From positions 2,918,001-2,982,000 of the forward strand of contig NC_015675.1 in the NCBI RefSeq assembly GCF_000176035.2: a DNA stretch of 64,000 nucleotides, given 5' to 3'. The stretch is from Mesorhizobium opportunistum WSM2075. Lineage in GTDB: Bacteria; Pseudomonadota; Alphaproteobacteria; Rhizobiales; Rhizobiaceae. This document shows positions 17,413 to 25,704 of the stretch, piece by piece. A program made the translations under genes and the position numbers. The notes under the pieces are model-generated. The model was not told the DNA's origin and made no database searches. It was given only the letters and a program-made list of their open reading frames with translations. Numbering within the stretch: position 1 is the stretch's first letter; each line of letters opens with the position of its first letter.

Positions 17413-18744
17413 AGCGAGATCCAGTTTGCCTTTGTCGAGCCAGCGCCAGGCATCGCCCGTCGTCTGGAAGACCTGGTCGTGTTCGTTCGATCCGGCGGAC
17501 CGATCGAGATCCTTGAGACCGCTGGCTGTCACGACGGCCACGACACGGTCTGAGGCCGCGATGACACCTTGTTCCTTCAATGTCGATATCGCCATCAGCG
17601 GCGTGACCGACGCCAGTTCGGCAAAGATCCCTTCGTCCCGTGCAAGGCGCTCCTGCATCGCGATCAGGCCGTGATTGCTGACGGGGACGGCGTGCCCGCC
17701 GGATTCGCGCAGCGCCTTCAGAGCCTGAAAGGTGCTGCGTGGCGTGCCGATCGATACGGCCAGGCTGTCGAAGAGCATCTTGCGTTCACTCAAGGCATCG
17801 GCGCCACTGGCAAGAGCGTGCGCCAGCGACCCATGCACCTCCGCTGCGACGAGCCGAGGCAAGCGCGCGATCGATCCTGCCGCGAACAGCTCGCAAAAAC
17901 CGGCCCACACGCCGGACAAGGCGTCGCCATAGCAGACCGGCAGGACGCACCAGTCTGGCGCCGTGCCACTCGATTGCTCGACGATCTCATAGGCGATCGT
18001 CTTATAGCCCTCGATGCCGAGTGGATGGCTGCCGACGACCGGACCGTGATAGGGCGAGGCGATGAACCAGTCGTAACGAGCAGCCGCCTGTTCAAGCAGC
18101 GACCAACGGTCCATTTTGCTGACCAGCGGCAGGACCGTCGCGCCATACTTTCGGATCTGCGCCTGCATCGCGCCGGCCGACCCCGCGAAAGTGGTGACGA
18201 CGCATTTGAGACCCGCTCGAGCGGCGTAGGCCGCCAGCGAAGCGCCGGCGTTTCCCGATGAGGCGGTCGCGACGATCTTCGCGCCACGTGCGCGCGCCAC
18301 GCTGACCGCGATCGTCGAGAAGCGGTCCTTGTGCGACCATGTGGGGTTTCGGCCTTCGTCCTTGATTGCGAGGTTAGGCACGCCGAGAAACGCCCCGATG
18401 CGCGGCGCGGCAAGCAAAGGTGTCAGCCCCTCGCCGAGGCTCACCGCCTCCGCTTCCGTGCAAGGCAGCATATGCGCAAATCGCCACAGCGAGCGCGAGC
18501 TGGTGGCGCCGGCCAAGGGGTGAGCCTGCGAGGCCGCGTAGACCGGCGCAAGATTTGCCGGCGCGGCGTCGTGGCAGCGCGGGCACCCTTTGGAGTCGAT
18601 GGTGACATCGGCAGGGTAGGAAGCACCACATCGGATGCAGACGAACTCTAGGACCCGACTTGTGTCCATACCGGGTCGGTTTTGCTCGCCTGAGAGATGC
18701 GCGGACATGTCGTGCGCGAGGTCGCGAAACGGCCGGCTCGCCAT
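17407..18744 (-). CDS. Threonine synthase-like PLP enzyme with N-terminal zinc ribbon
   Basis: 445 residues. Two Cys pairs, CIRCG and CPRC, form a rubredoxin-like ribbon often seen in thrC-like proteins. The PLP Lys is in NPTWSHKDRFS and the phosphate/substrate loop is ATASSGNAGASLAAYAA. ATG 18742-18744 has AAGGA 6 nt upstream; a longer in-frame TTG start at 18787-18789 is unsupported. Threonine synthase converts O-phosphohomoserine to threonine; paralogues act on other phosphorylated or beta-substituted amino acids. It is divergent from the XRE gene across paired palindromes and convergent with the kinase/PLP pair, which supports joint function. Confidence 0.82.
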   Translation of the reverse strand: MASRPFRDLAHDMSAHLSGEQNRPGMDTSRVLEFVCIRCGASYPADVTIDSKGCPRCHDAAPANLAPVYAASQAHPLAGATSSRSLWRFAHMLPCTEAEAVSLGEGLTPLLAAPRIGAFLGVPNLAIKDEGRNPTWSHKDRFSTIAVSVARARGAKIVATASSGNAGASLAAYAARAGLKCVVTTFAGSAGAMQAQIRKYGATVLPLVSKMDRWSLLEQAAARYDWFIASPYHGPVVGSHPLGIEGYKTIAYEIVEQSSGTAPDWCVLPVCYGDALSGVWAGFCELFAAGSIARLPRLVAAEVHGSLAHALASGADALSERKMLFDSLAVSIGTPRSTFQALKALRESGGHAVPVSNHGLIAMQERLARDEGIFAELASVTPLMAISTLKEQGVIAASDRVVAVVTASGLKDLDRSAGSNEHDQVFQTTGDAWRWLDKGKLDLAS

Positions 18745-18823
18745 GGCAATTCCTTGTCCAGGAAACGATGAATTCGCTGGTTGTTTCAAACAGCCAACAG
18801 CACGGCTGTCAATGCGGAATGTG

Positions 18824-18848
18824 CACTATAGTGTGTCGCACCATAGTG
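18824..18848. promoter_or_regulatory. Two 10-bp operator half-sites CACTATAGTG and CACCATAGTG
   Basis: CACTATAGTG (18824-18833) is a perfect palindrome; CACCATAGTG (18839-18848) differs by one base. Their starts are 15 bp apart, and they sit 24 bp before the XRE start and 80 bp before the divergent threonine synthase-like start. Tandem short palindromes beside a small XRE gene are typical of autoregulated cI/controller-type regulators. Confidence 0.55.
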
Positions 18849-18871
18849 CGCGTCGTAGCATCCGTTGTTGG

Positions 18872-19138
18872 ATGAAACTTCGCGGCGTTTTTGGGCTGAA
18901 CGTGCAGCGGCTTCGCAGAGAGCGAAAACTCTCTCAGGAGCAGTTGTCTTTCGTTTCGGGCCGCACGCGCGCCTATATCAGCAGCGTCGAGGCAGGGCGG
19001 CGCAACGCCACGCTGGACACAGTCGAGATTTTGGCCAAGGCGTTGAATGTCGAGCCACAAGAGTTGGTTTCAGCAAGCCCGGCAAGCAAGCGAGCTATTC
19101 GGGTGACGAAGCAGGCGACACCAAAGTCGAACGATTGA
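18872..19138 (+). CDS. XRE family HTH regulator
   Basis: 88 residues; ATG 18872. An HTH_3 domain fills residues 8-65 (LNVQRLRRERKLSQEQLSFVSGRTRAYISSVEAGRRNATLDTVEILAKALNV), followed by a short basic tail. A longer in-frame reading from 18635 runs through the neighbouring promoter and is rejected. It probably controls the divergent threonine synthase-like gene and itself through 18824-18848. Confidence 0.88.
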   Translation: MKLRGVFGLNVQRLRRERKLSQEQLSFVSGRTRAYISSVEAGRRNATLDTVEILAKALNVEPQELVSASPASKRAIRVTKQATPKSND

Positions 19139-19306
19139 AGCCAGACTTCCAAAATGGGGTGCTGTCCTGATTTCACTTTATCCCGTCTTTGTGGCATCTG
19201 GTTGACTCCTCTAGTGTACATTCGATGCACGCCCCATTGAAGGTGGCGCCTAGACAGCCATAGGTTGTTCCGCGGGGTAGGGCCTGACTGTGGTTGAGGT
19301 CTGCCG

Positions 19307-20035
19307 ATGGAGAACCAAACTGTTGTCGATCTTTTTGGAGCGATCACGAAGATCGACACTGCGCGGTCGGCCGAAGCAATCCTTCACGAGTTCCGCTTGG
19401 CCATGGAACGCTACGGACTGCGCAATTTTCTGATCACCGGACTGCCTGTGCCGCACGGTACCGACTGGCAGCGTGAGATTCTTGCTGATGGCTGGTCTCC
19501 TGAATGGCACCATCGCTATGTCAGCGAGGAGTATTTTTTGCACGATCCTTGTGTCGCCCAGTGCCGGCACTCGCCAGAGCCTTTCCGATGGGCCGAGCTG
19601 CCGGCCGCAAGGCTGGTTGCACGCGCGAAGCTGGTCATGGACGAGGCGGCCGAGTTCGGGATGAAAGAAGGTATCTGCGTCCCAATTCATGTCCCATTGG
19701 CCGGGCCAGGGGTCGTCACGATGGCGAGTGACCGGATGGATGTACCGCCAAGCGCCATGCCCCTTATCGAAACGCTTTGCGTGCATACTTTTCGGAGCCT
19801 CTCAGGGCTGGGAACACCCGGCGATGGCTATGAGCCCACGCCCTTGACGGCGCGTGAGCGCGAACTCCTGGAGTGGAGCGCGCAAGGCAAATCCACCGAT
19901 GACATCGCTTGTATCCTCGGCGTTACCAGGAACACGGTTGAGAGCCATCAGCGCAACATCCGAGCAAAGCTCGATGCGATCAATGTCGCGCATGCCATCG
20001 TCAAGGCGCTGCGACGGCAGGAAATCCAGATTTAG
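19307..20035 (+). CDS. LuxR-family quorum-sensing regulator
   Basis: 242 residues: an autoinducer-binding domain then a LuxR HTH (LTARERELLEWSAQGKSTDDIACILGVTRNTVESH). All six classic ligand-pocket positions are kept: W67, Y71, D80, P81, W95 and G123, each offset by 10 from TraR numbering. It should therefore bind an acyl- or aryl-homoserine lactone. ATG 19307 has GAGG upstream. The LuxI gene follows after 66 bp. I found no convincing lux box in either upstream gap. Confidence 0.92.
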   Translation: MENQTVVDLFGAITKIDTARSAEAILHEFRLAMERYGLRNFLITGLPVPHGTDWQREILADGWSPEWHHRYVSEEYFLHDPCVAQCRHSPEPFRWAELPAARLVARAKLVMDEAAEFGMKEGICVPIHVPLAGPGVVTMASDRMDVPPSAMPLIETLCVHTFRSLSGLGTPGDGYEPTPLTARERELLEWSAQGKSTDDIACILGVTRNTVESHQRNIRAKLDAINVAHAIVKALRRQEIQI

Positions 20036-20101
20036 CAATACCTGAATACCGTCATACGTGCGGCAAATCCGTTTTCCTACGACCCTCCGCCTGGAGGCGT
20101 C

Positions 20102-20716
20102 ATGGTTCGTATACATCTGGTCACTTGGGATAACAGGAAGCACTACAGGAAAGTCCTGGAGCGCTACTTTCGGATACGCTACGAGATTTATGTCAAGCAA
20201 AGGCGATGGCGCGCCGTCGCACGGCCTATCAACATCGAGATCGACGCCTTCGACAACGAGCATACGCTTTACGTTCTGGCGCTTGACACCAACGGCAAGA
20301 TCGTAGGCGGCTCCCGTCTTGTCCCGACGCTGGAGCCGCATCTCATGAGCGAGGTGTTCCCGGGTCTCGCCGGCGGCACGCCTCCGAGAGCAGCTGAAAT
20401 CTTCGAATGGACGCGTTTCTTCGTCGTTCCATCGCTACGCATGCAAAGCGCCCCGTCGCCCATCGCCGGCTTCGTTCTTTGCGGTCTGCTCGAGACCGCA
20501 CAGAGCCTGGGGATTCGACAGATCAGCGTGGTATGCGAAACATTCTGGCCAAAACGGCTGCGCGCGCTTGGCTGGACGCTGATCGAACTCGGCGAAGCTC
20601 TGGAACATCCCGATGGCGACATCATCGCGCTGTTGATCGATGTCACGCCCGAGGCTGTCGAACAGACGCGCCGCGCTTACGGCATCAGCGGCGCCATACT
20701 TGCCGACAACATCTAG
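20102..20716 (+). CDS. Acyl-homoserine-lactone synthase, LuxI family
   Basis: 204 residues. The LuxI invariant set is present: R24, W36, D48, D51, R72, E102 and R105. The run YFRIRYEIYVKQRRW with RPINIEIDAFDNE resembles the RpaI/BjaI/BraI branch, which makes aryl- or branched-chain-HSLs from CoA substrates, more than fatty-acyl LuxI enzymes. This subtype call is from recalled sequence. GGAGG lies 5 nt before ATG 20102. It forms a pair with the LuxR at 19307. Confidence 0.9.
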   Translation: MVRIHLVTWDNRKHYRKVLERYFRIRYEIYVKQRRWRAVARPINIEIDAFDNEHTLYVLALDTNGKIVGGSRLVPTLEPHLMSEVFPGLAGGTPPRAAEIFEWTRFFVVPSLRMQSAPSPIAGFVLCGLLETAQSLGIRQISVVCETFWPKRLRALGWTLIELGEALEHPDGDIIALLIDVTPEAVEQTRRAYGISGAILADNI

Positions 20717-20832
20717 GCTCATAAGAGGACTTGCGGAAAGCCAGCGAGGCGTCGATCGTCATGGCATATTGTCATCGCGCCCATTAGCGCGGTAGTCAGC
20801 CATATGATGTGTCGAACCCGGTTGATGGACTC

Positions 20833-21531
20833 ATGAAGCCGCTGGTCCTGATCTCCTCGACGGACCCGGATTTTTTCCTGGTTTTCGGTCACATACTGTC
20901 GGTAGCTGGCTTCGAAGTACGGCTGATCACGGGGGATCGGGAAATCGCACGCGCGATCGAGGCGGCAGCCCCGCTTGCCGTGATCATGGACTGCCATCCA
21001 GGCGACCGTGCCATGGTCAAACAGTGCATCTGGTTGAAGTCTGGCGCCGCAACCAAAGGGACACCGGTCGTGAGCCTGGTCGCCCCGCGATCCGGCAAGC
21101 TGCATCTGGACTTGATCAAGGCTGGGGTCGACGAGATATTTTCCCGGCCGTTCGCCCCCGAACAGCTTCTGGCCTGGCTGCATGGCAAAGCGGGCCTTGC
21201 CAAGCCATCGCGCGAAACGGACTCGGGTGAGCTGGTGCAGGGCGATTTCCGGCTGGAGCGGCAGACCCACCGGGCATTCTTCAGGCAAAAAGAAGTCGTG
21301 ATGCCACCGATCGAGTTCAAGCTTTTGCGCAGCCTTTTGGCGCAACCCGGCAAAGTCTTCAGCCGCGAGGAACTGGTCGCGACCGCGTGGCCTGAACGTG
21401 CCGCCGCAACCGACGTGCGGGGCGTCGACGTTCATATCGCCAGGCTGCGCAAAAGGCTTCGGACGTCCGTGGGAAGCGATGTGATCCGGACGGTCCGCTC
21501 GGTTGGTTACGCATTCGCGCCGGACTGGTGA
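20833..21531 (+). CDS. OmpR/PhoB-type response regulator with degenerate receiver
   Basis: 232 residues. The receiver keeps a candidate phospho-Asp (D53 in VIMDCHP), but the N-terminal acidic pair is reduced (STDPD) and the invariant Lys is Arg (FSRPFAPEQL). The C-terminal winged helix is intact (PIEFKLLRSLLAQPGKVFSREELVATAW...TVRSVGYAF). No histidine kinase adjoins it. The start is ATG 20833; an in-frame GTG at 20809 is possible. Position right after luxI suggests a role in the quorum or amino-acid uptake circuit. It may work without phosphorylation. Confidence 0.82.
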   Translation: MKPLVLISSTDPDFFLVFGHILSVAGFEVRLITGDREIARAIEAAAPLAVIMDCHPGDRAMVKQCIWLKSGAATKGTPVVSLVAPRSGKLHLDLIKAGVDEIFSRPFAPEQLLAWLHGKAGLAKPSRETDSGELVQGDFRLERQTHRAFFRQKEVVMPPIEFKLLRSLLAQPGKVFSREELVATAWPERAAATDVRGVDVHIARLRKRLRTSVGSDVIRTVRSVGYAFAPDW

Positions 21532-21602
21532 CGCGCTCGGCGTCTCCGACGCCGGCACTCGTGCGCCCCGATTGCCGGCACGCAGCGTCCGGACACATCC
21601 GC

Positions 21603-22379
21603 TCAATGGATCAGGATGGTATCCAGAAACAACCGGGCGCGTGGGTGAGCGGCTGTTGAGAAAAAGTCTTTGGACGAGGCATGCTCGACGATGCGGCCTT
21701 CGTCCATGAAAACGATCTCGTCGGCGACTTCGCGTGCGAAACCCATTTCATGCGTCACGCAAACCATGGTCATGCCGGCTTTTGCGAGCGCGACCATGAC
21801 GTCGAGGACTTCCTTGATCATTTCCGGGTCGAGCGCCGAAGTGGGTTCGTCGAACAGCATGATGCGGGGATTGAGGCAAAGCGCGCGCGCGATCGCCACC
21901 CGTTGTTGTTGACCGCCCGAGAGCTGAGCCGGGTAGGCCTGCGCTTTTTCGGGGATGCGCACCGCTGTCAGATGTTGCATGGCGATCTCTTCGGCCTCCC
22001 GTGCCGGTTTCAGAAGAACCCGGCGCAGCGCCAGCGTGCAGTTGGCGAGCACGGTGAGATGCGGAAAGAGGTTGAAACTCTGAAACACCATGCCCGTCTG
22101 CCGGCGCGCCTTGGTGGTATCGCGACCATCTTTGTCCAGAGTTGCCGTTTCGAACTGAATCATTCCCTTTTGGAAAGGCTCGAGACCGTTGATGCAGCGG
22201 ATCAAGGTCGACTTGCCGGAGCCGGAGGGTCCGCAAACGACGATGCGTGCGCCAGCTCGTACCGAAAGATCGATGTCTTTCAAAACGTGGAGGGCGCCGA
22301 ACCACTTGTTGAGGCCGTCGATCCGGACATGAGGGATGGATTGGACGGCCAGGATTGGATGTGGGGCTTGAGCGAGCAT
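21603..22379 (-). CDS. Polar amino-acid ABC transporter ATP-binding protein (GlnQ-type)
   Basis: 258 residues with Walker A GPSGSGKST, Q-loop FQSFNLFPHLTV, signature LSGGQQQRVAIARAL and Walker B IMLFDEPTSALDPE, all in GlnQ/HisP form. The start overlaps the stop of the adjacent permease gene by one base. It forms an operon with the two permeases at 22379-23681. No binding-protein gene is nearby. Confidence 0.92.
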   Translation of the reverse strand: MLAQAPHPILAVQSIPHVRIDGLNKWFGALHVLKDIDLSVRAGARIVVCGPSGSGKSTLIRCINGLEPFQKGMIQFETATLDKDGRDTTKARRQTGMVFQSFNLFPHLTVLANCTLALRRVLLKPAREAEEIAMQHLTAVRIPEKAQAYPAQLSGGQQQRVAIARALCLNPRIMLFDEPTSALDPEMIKEVLDVMVALAKAGMTMVCVTHEMGFAREVADEIVFMDEGRIVEHASSKDFFSTAAHPRARLFLDTILIH

Positions 22380-23038
22380 CAGCGGCGTCCAACTGCAAGC
22401 AGGCGCTGCTCGATGCGCTTCACACCATAAGCAATGAGCAGCGCCAAGGCGAGAAACACAATGCCGGCGACGGTCAGCGGCTCTGCGTATCGATAGGTCT
22501 CGGAAGCGATATCAAAGGCCCGTCCGAGCATTTCGGGCACGGCCAGGATTGCGAGATAGGGCGTCGCCTTGAGGATCGAAACGAGATAGTTGCCCAATGG
22601 TGCGGCGACGTTGCGCAACATTTGCGGCGCGATGACGAAAACGACCGTGTCGCGGCGGGTGAGCGACAAGGCCCTGGCCGCTTCCTGCTGGCCTTTCGGG
22701 ATCGCGTCGATGCCGGCTTTGAACACCTCCGCCAGATAGCCGCTGTAGTACAGGCTCAGCCCCAGTATGCCGACCGTCATGGCGCCAAGCCGGATGCCGT
22801 AGAAGGGCAGGACGAAATACAGGAAATAGAGCCAAGCCAGAACCGGTGTCGAGCGGATGAAGTCGATCAGGAAGCGGACGGCGAGGCCAGTCACTCCGCC
22901 CCCGCGGCGGATCATTTCGAAAATGAAGCCAAGCGCCGAAGCACCGAGGCAACTCAAGACCGTTGCGAGCAGGGTCGTTCCGATCGCCCCGATGATCATC
23001 GGGACGGTCGATAGTGCGAAATCGACGTTAAATCCCAC
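22379..23038 (-). CDS. Amino-acid ABC transporter permease (HisM/GlnP type)
   Basis: 219 residues with several membrane segments and the permease EAA loop QQEAARALSLTRRDTVVFVIAPQ. The GTG at 23036-23038 is chosen: GGGGAG lies 6 nt upstream and the protein then starts MGFNVDF before the first helix. It overlaps the end of the next permease gene by 11 bp. Confidence 0.88.
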   Translation of the reverse strand: MGFNVDFALSTVPMIIGAIGTTLLATVLSCLGASALGFIFEMIRRGGGVTGLAVRFLIDFIRSTPVLAWLYFLYFVLPFYGIRLGAMTVGILGLSLYYSGYLAEVFKAGIDAIPKGQQEAARALSLTRRDTVVFVIAPQMLRNVAAPLGNYLVSILKATPYLAILAVPEMLGRAFDIASETYRYAEPLTVAGIVFLALALLIAYGVKRIEQRLLAVGRR

Positions 23039-23681
23039 GCGGCGCTCCCCTTTCAGGGTTGACCCGCGCCTCGAGCCAGCGGCCGGCAAGTGCGATCGGG
23101 TAACAGACAACGAAGAAGGCCAGCAGCAACGCCGAATAGATCGCGACGGGGTCGTAGTTGGTCTGCGCGATTTCCTTGGCTCGGAAGGTCATGTCGGTCA
23201 AAGTGACCAACGAGACGAGGGAAGTCGCCTTAACGAGCTGGATAAGGTTGTTGACGAAGGTCGGGCTCATCGCGACCAGCGCCTGCGGCAGCTCGATCAG
23301 GAGCAGGATCGCCGGGCGCGAGAGGCCGAGCGCCATGCCCGCCTCGCGTTGGCCGGCGGGAAGAGACTGGAGCCCGGCACGAACCGCCTGGCTGGCATAG
23401 CCGCCCGTGTTGAGACCGAGCACCAGTGCACTAACGGTCAGCGCCGACAGAGCGACCCCCATCACAGGCAGCACGTAATAAAAAAAGAAGAGCAGGATGA
23501 CGACCGCGGAGCTGCGCCAGAATTCAATTACGGCGGTAACCAGAAAGCGGGTCATGCCGGTGGTCAGAAACTGTGCGACGCCGAAGACAAGCGCAAAGGG
23601 GACGGCAAAGATCAGGCCATAGGCCGTGACCTCTGCGGTGATACCCACCCCCTGCATTATGCCAAGCCAGATGTCGAGCAT
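23028..23681 (-). CDS. Amino-acid ABC transporter permease (HisQ/GlnP type)
   Basis: 217 residues; the EAA loop is QREAGMALGLSRPAILLLIELPQAL. ATG 23679-23681 begins MLDIWLGIMQGVGITAEV; the open frame extends upstream to 23855 but that part is hydrophilic and has no ribosome site. First gene of the three-gene import operon. The expected periplasmic binding protein is absent on both sides. Confidence 0.88.
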   Translation of the reverse strand: MLDIWLGIMQGVGITAEVTAYGLIFAVPFALVFGVAQFLTTGMTRFLVTAVIEFWRSSAVVILLFFFYYVLPVMGVALSALTVSALVLGLNTGGYASQAVRAGLQSLPAGQREAGMALGLSRPAILLLIELPQALVAMSPTFVNNLIQLVKATSLVSLVTLTDMTFRAKEIAQTNYDPVAIYSALLLAFFVVCYPIALAGRWLEARVNPERGAPRGI

Positions 23682-24100
23682 GCTCACGAGGCACCACGGC
23701 TTTTTTCTGAGGCGGGCGTCCACGGTCTCATTTCGGCGCATTTGAGGAAGGCGTCTCTGCCCTGGAAAATCGCGTCCTCCGGATCCGATCTCATGGCAAT
23801 CCTTCGCACCGTGAAAAGGACGATCGCCCTCTACGGATGATCGATGCCGTCTCATAAACCCGGTGAGAATCGTCTGTCAATAAACATGTACAAATTATTG
23901 CGTAAATACATACGTTGCAAAGTAGGACGGGGTCGCCGGGCTCGCCGAAGCGTGGCGGGCTTCGGCGCCGCCGTTGGCAGGTGATTGCACGCTACGCTAC
24001 GACGGCGGCTGAAACCCGTTGAATCGGACCGCCGCAGGCCTCTTTTGATCATCCCCGACCGGGCGTCGTTGAACGTGTTCCCGGCCCGAACGGGGACAGG
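23682..24100. other. Intergenic junction upstream of the trb operon
   Basis: About 420 bp with no gene I can support. It contains an AT-rich patch around 23880-23920 (promoter-like) with a weak inverted repeat CGTA-n6-TACG, and then GC-rich sequence up to trbB. The usual upstream partners of a rhizobial trb operon (traI-like or coupling-protein genes) are not here, so this is probably a recombination border. Confidence 0.4.
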
Positions 24101-25084
24101 ATGGCCAATTCGCACAACGATACCGAAGGACGCGCGCGCAGCTCGCGTATGCTGCGCACCGCGCTCGGACCCGCCATCGCCCGGTTTCTCGACGACCCCG
24201 CCATCGTCGAGGTAATGCTCAACCCGGACGGCCGCATCTGGGTCGACCGGCTCTCGGACGGTTTGGCCGACACGGGGGAAATGCTGGCGCCCGCCGCCGG
24301 CGAGCGCATTGTGCGTCTGGTCGCCCATCATGTCGGCGCCGAGGTCCATTCCCGTTCCCCGCGCGTCTCGGCCGAGTTGCCGCAAACCGGCGAGCGTTTC
24401 GAGGGCTTGTTGCCGCCCGTCGTTGCCGCACCAGCCTTCGCGATCCGCAAGCCCGCCGTCGCCGTGTTCACGCTCGAAGACTACGTCGCGGCAGGCACCA
24501 TGTCGGCTGGCCAGGCCGCGATATTGCGGGCCGCTGTTGCTGGCCGCGTGAACATTCTCGTCGCCGGCGGCACGTCGACGGGCAAGACGACGCTCACCAA
24601 CGCGCTGCTCGCCGAAGTGGCGAAGGGAATGGATCGGGTCGTCATCATCGAGGACACTCGCGAATTGCAATGCGCCGCGCCCAACCTCGTCGCGATGCGC
24701 ACCAAGGATGGTGTCGCCACGCTTTCCGACCTGGTTCGATCCTCGCTGCGCTTGCGGCCCGATCGCATTCCCATCGGCGAGGTGCGCGGCGCCGAAGCGT
24801 TGGACCTTCTGAAGGCCTGGGGGACCGGGCATCCGGGCGGCATCGGCACCCTTCATGCCGGCTCCGGTATCGGCGCCCTGCGCCGCCTTGAGCAGCTTAT
24901 CCAGGAGGCTGTCGTCACCGTGCCGCGTGCGCTGATCGCCGACACGATCGGCCTTGTCGCCGTGCTTGCCGGGCGCGGCGCCGCGCGTCGGCTTGTCGAG
25001 CTGGTCACGGTCGAGGGTCTTGGCCGCGACGGCGACTATCACATTGCTGAAGCCACCCCGATCAACACAGGAGAAAGCTCATGA
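24101..25084 (+). CDS. trbB: Conjugal transfer ATPase TrbB (VirB11 family)
   Basis: 327 residues. Walker A is [11 protein letters not shown], the Asp box [12 protein letters not shown] and the His box [11 protein letters not shown], all in place for a hexameric VirB11 secretion ATPase on the inner face of the membrane. First gene of an uninterrupted run trbB-C-D-E-J; GGGGACAGG precedes the ATG. Overlaps trbC by 4 bp. Confidence 0.95.
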   Translation: MANSHNDTEGRARSSRMLRTALGPAIARFLDDPAIVEVMLNPDGRIWVDRLSDGLADTGEMLAPAAGERIVRLVAHHVGAEVHSRSPRVSAELPQTGERFEGLLPPVVAAPAFAIRKPAVAVFTLEDYVAAGTMSAGQAAILRAAVAGRVNILVAGGTSTGKTTLTNALLAEVAKGMDRVVIIEDTRELQCAAPNLVAMRTKDGVATLSDLVRSSLRLRPDRIPIGEVRGAEALDLLKAWGTGHPGGIGTLHAGSGIGALRRLEQLIQEAVVTVPRALIADTIGLVAVLAGRGAARRLVELVTVEGLGRDGDYHIAEATPINTGESS

Positions 25085-25413
25085 TCCGCCTGCTTTGGCG
25101 CTGCCGCGCCAGCCTGGCCGCGGCCAGCGCCGCCATTGGCTTCGATCTCATGGTCGTCCCGTTCGCCCATGCCTCGGGCTCATCGATGCCATGGGAACAG
25201 CCGCTCGAAAAGATCCTGCAGTCGGTCGAGGGACCGGTCTCCAAGATCATGGCCGTCATCATCATCATCGTCACCGGACTAACGCTGGCCTTCGGCGACA
25301 GTTCGGGCGGTTTCAGGCGGCTCATCCAGATCGTTTTTGGTCTCTCGATCGCCTTTGCGGCGTCGAGCTTCTTCCTGTCGTTCTTCTCCTTCGGTGGCGG
25401 GGCGTTGATCTGA
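25081..25413 (+). CDS. trbC: Conjugal transfer pilin TrbC (VirB2 family)
   Basis: 110 residues: a signal segment ending near AHAS, then two hydrophobic stretches (ISKIMAVIIIIVTGLTLAFG-like and LIQIVFGLSIAFAASSFF-like) separated by a short polar loop, the layout of VirB2/TrbC pilins. The start overlaps trbB (ATGA) and the stop shares a base with trbD. Confidence 0.92.
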   Translation: MIRLLWRCRASLAAASAAIGFDLMVVPFAHASGSSMPWEQPLEKILQSVEGPVSKIMAVIIIIVTGLTLAFGDSSGGFRRLIQIVFGLSIAFAASSFFLSFFSFGGGALI

Positions 25414-25694
25414 TGACGACCGTTCTCGAACAACTCGACGCGGTGCCGGGGTGGTCGGCGCCTGTCCATCGAGCGCTGACCGAGCAGATCCTGCTCGGCG
25501 GCGCGCCGCGCGCAATCGCGATCCTGAACGGCACGCTTGCGGGCGCCGTCGGTCTTGGGCTGCGGCTCTGGCTGGTCGGCCTGCTCATCTGGGCAATCGG
25601 GCATGCTACGGCGGTTTGGTCCGTCAGGCGCGATCCGCTCTTTTTCGAGGTTGGACGCAGGCACCTGCGGCTGCCTGGGCATTTGTCGGTTTGA
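25413..25694 (+). CDS. trbD: Conjugal transfer protein TrbD (VirB3 family)
   Basis: 93 residues. Short N-terminal polar part (VPGWSAPVHRALTEQILLGGAPR), then a hydrophobic region, then RRDPLFFEVGRRHLRLPGHL, the usual TrbD/VirB3 ending. ATG at 25413 lies in a TGATG junction with trbC. Confidence 0.92.
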   Translation: MTTVLEQLDAVPGWSAPVHRALTEQILLGGAPRAIAILNGTLAGAVGLGLRLWLVGLLIWAIGHATAVWSVRRDPLFFEVGRRHLRLPGHLSV

Positions 25695-25704
25695 GGGCGC
25701 CGCG

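Noticed and set aside
20036..20101. Possible lux box before luxI
   Set aside because: No 18-20 bp inverted repeat of the usual ACCTG-like form was found here or in 19139-19306.
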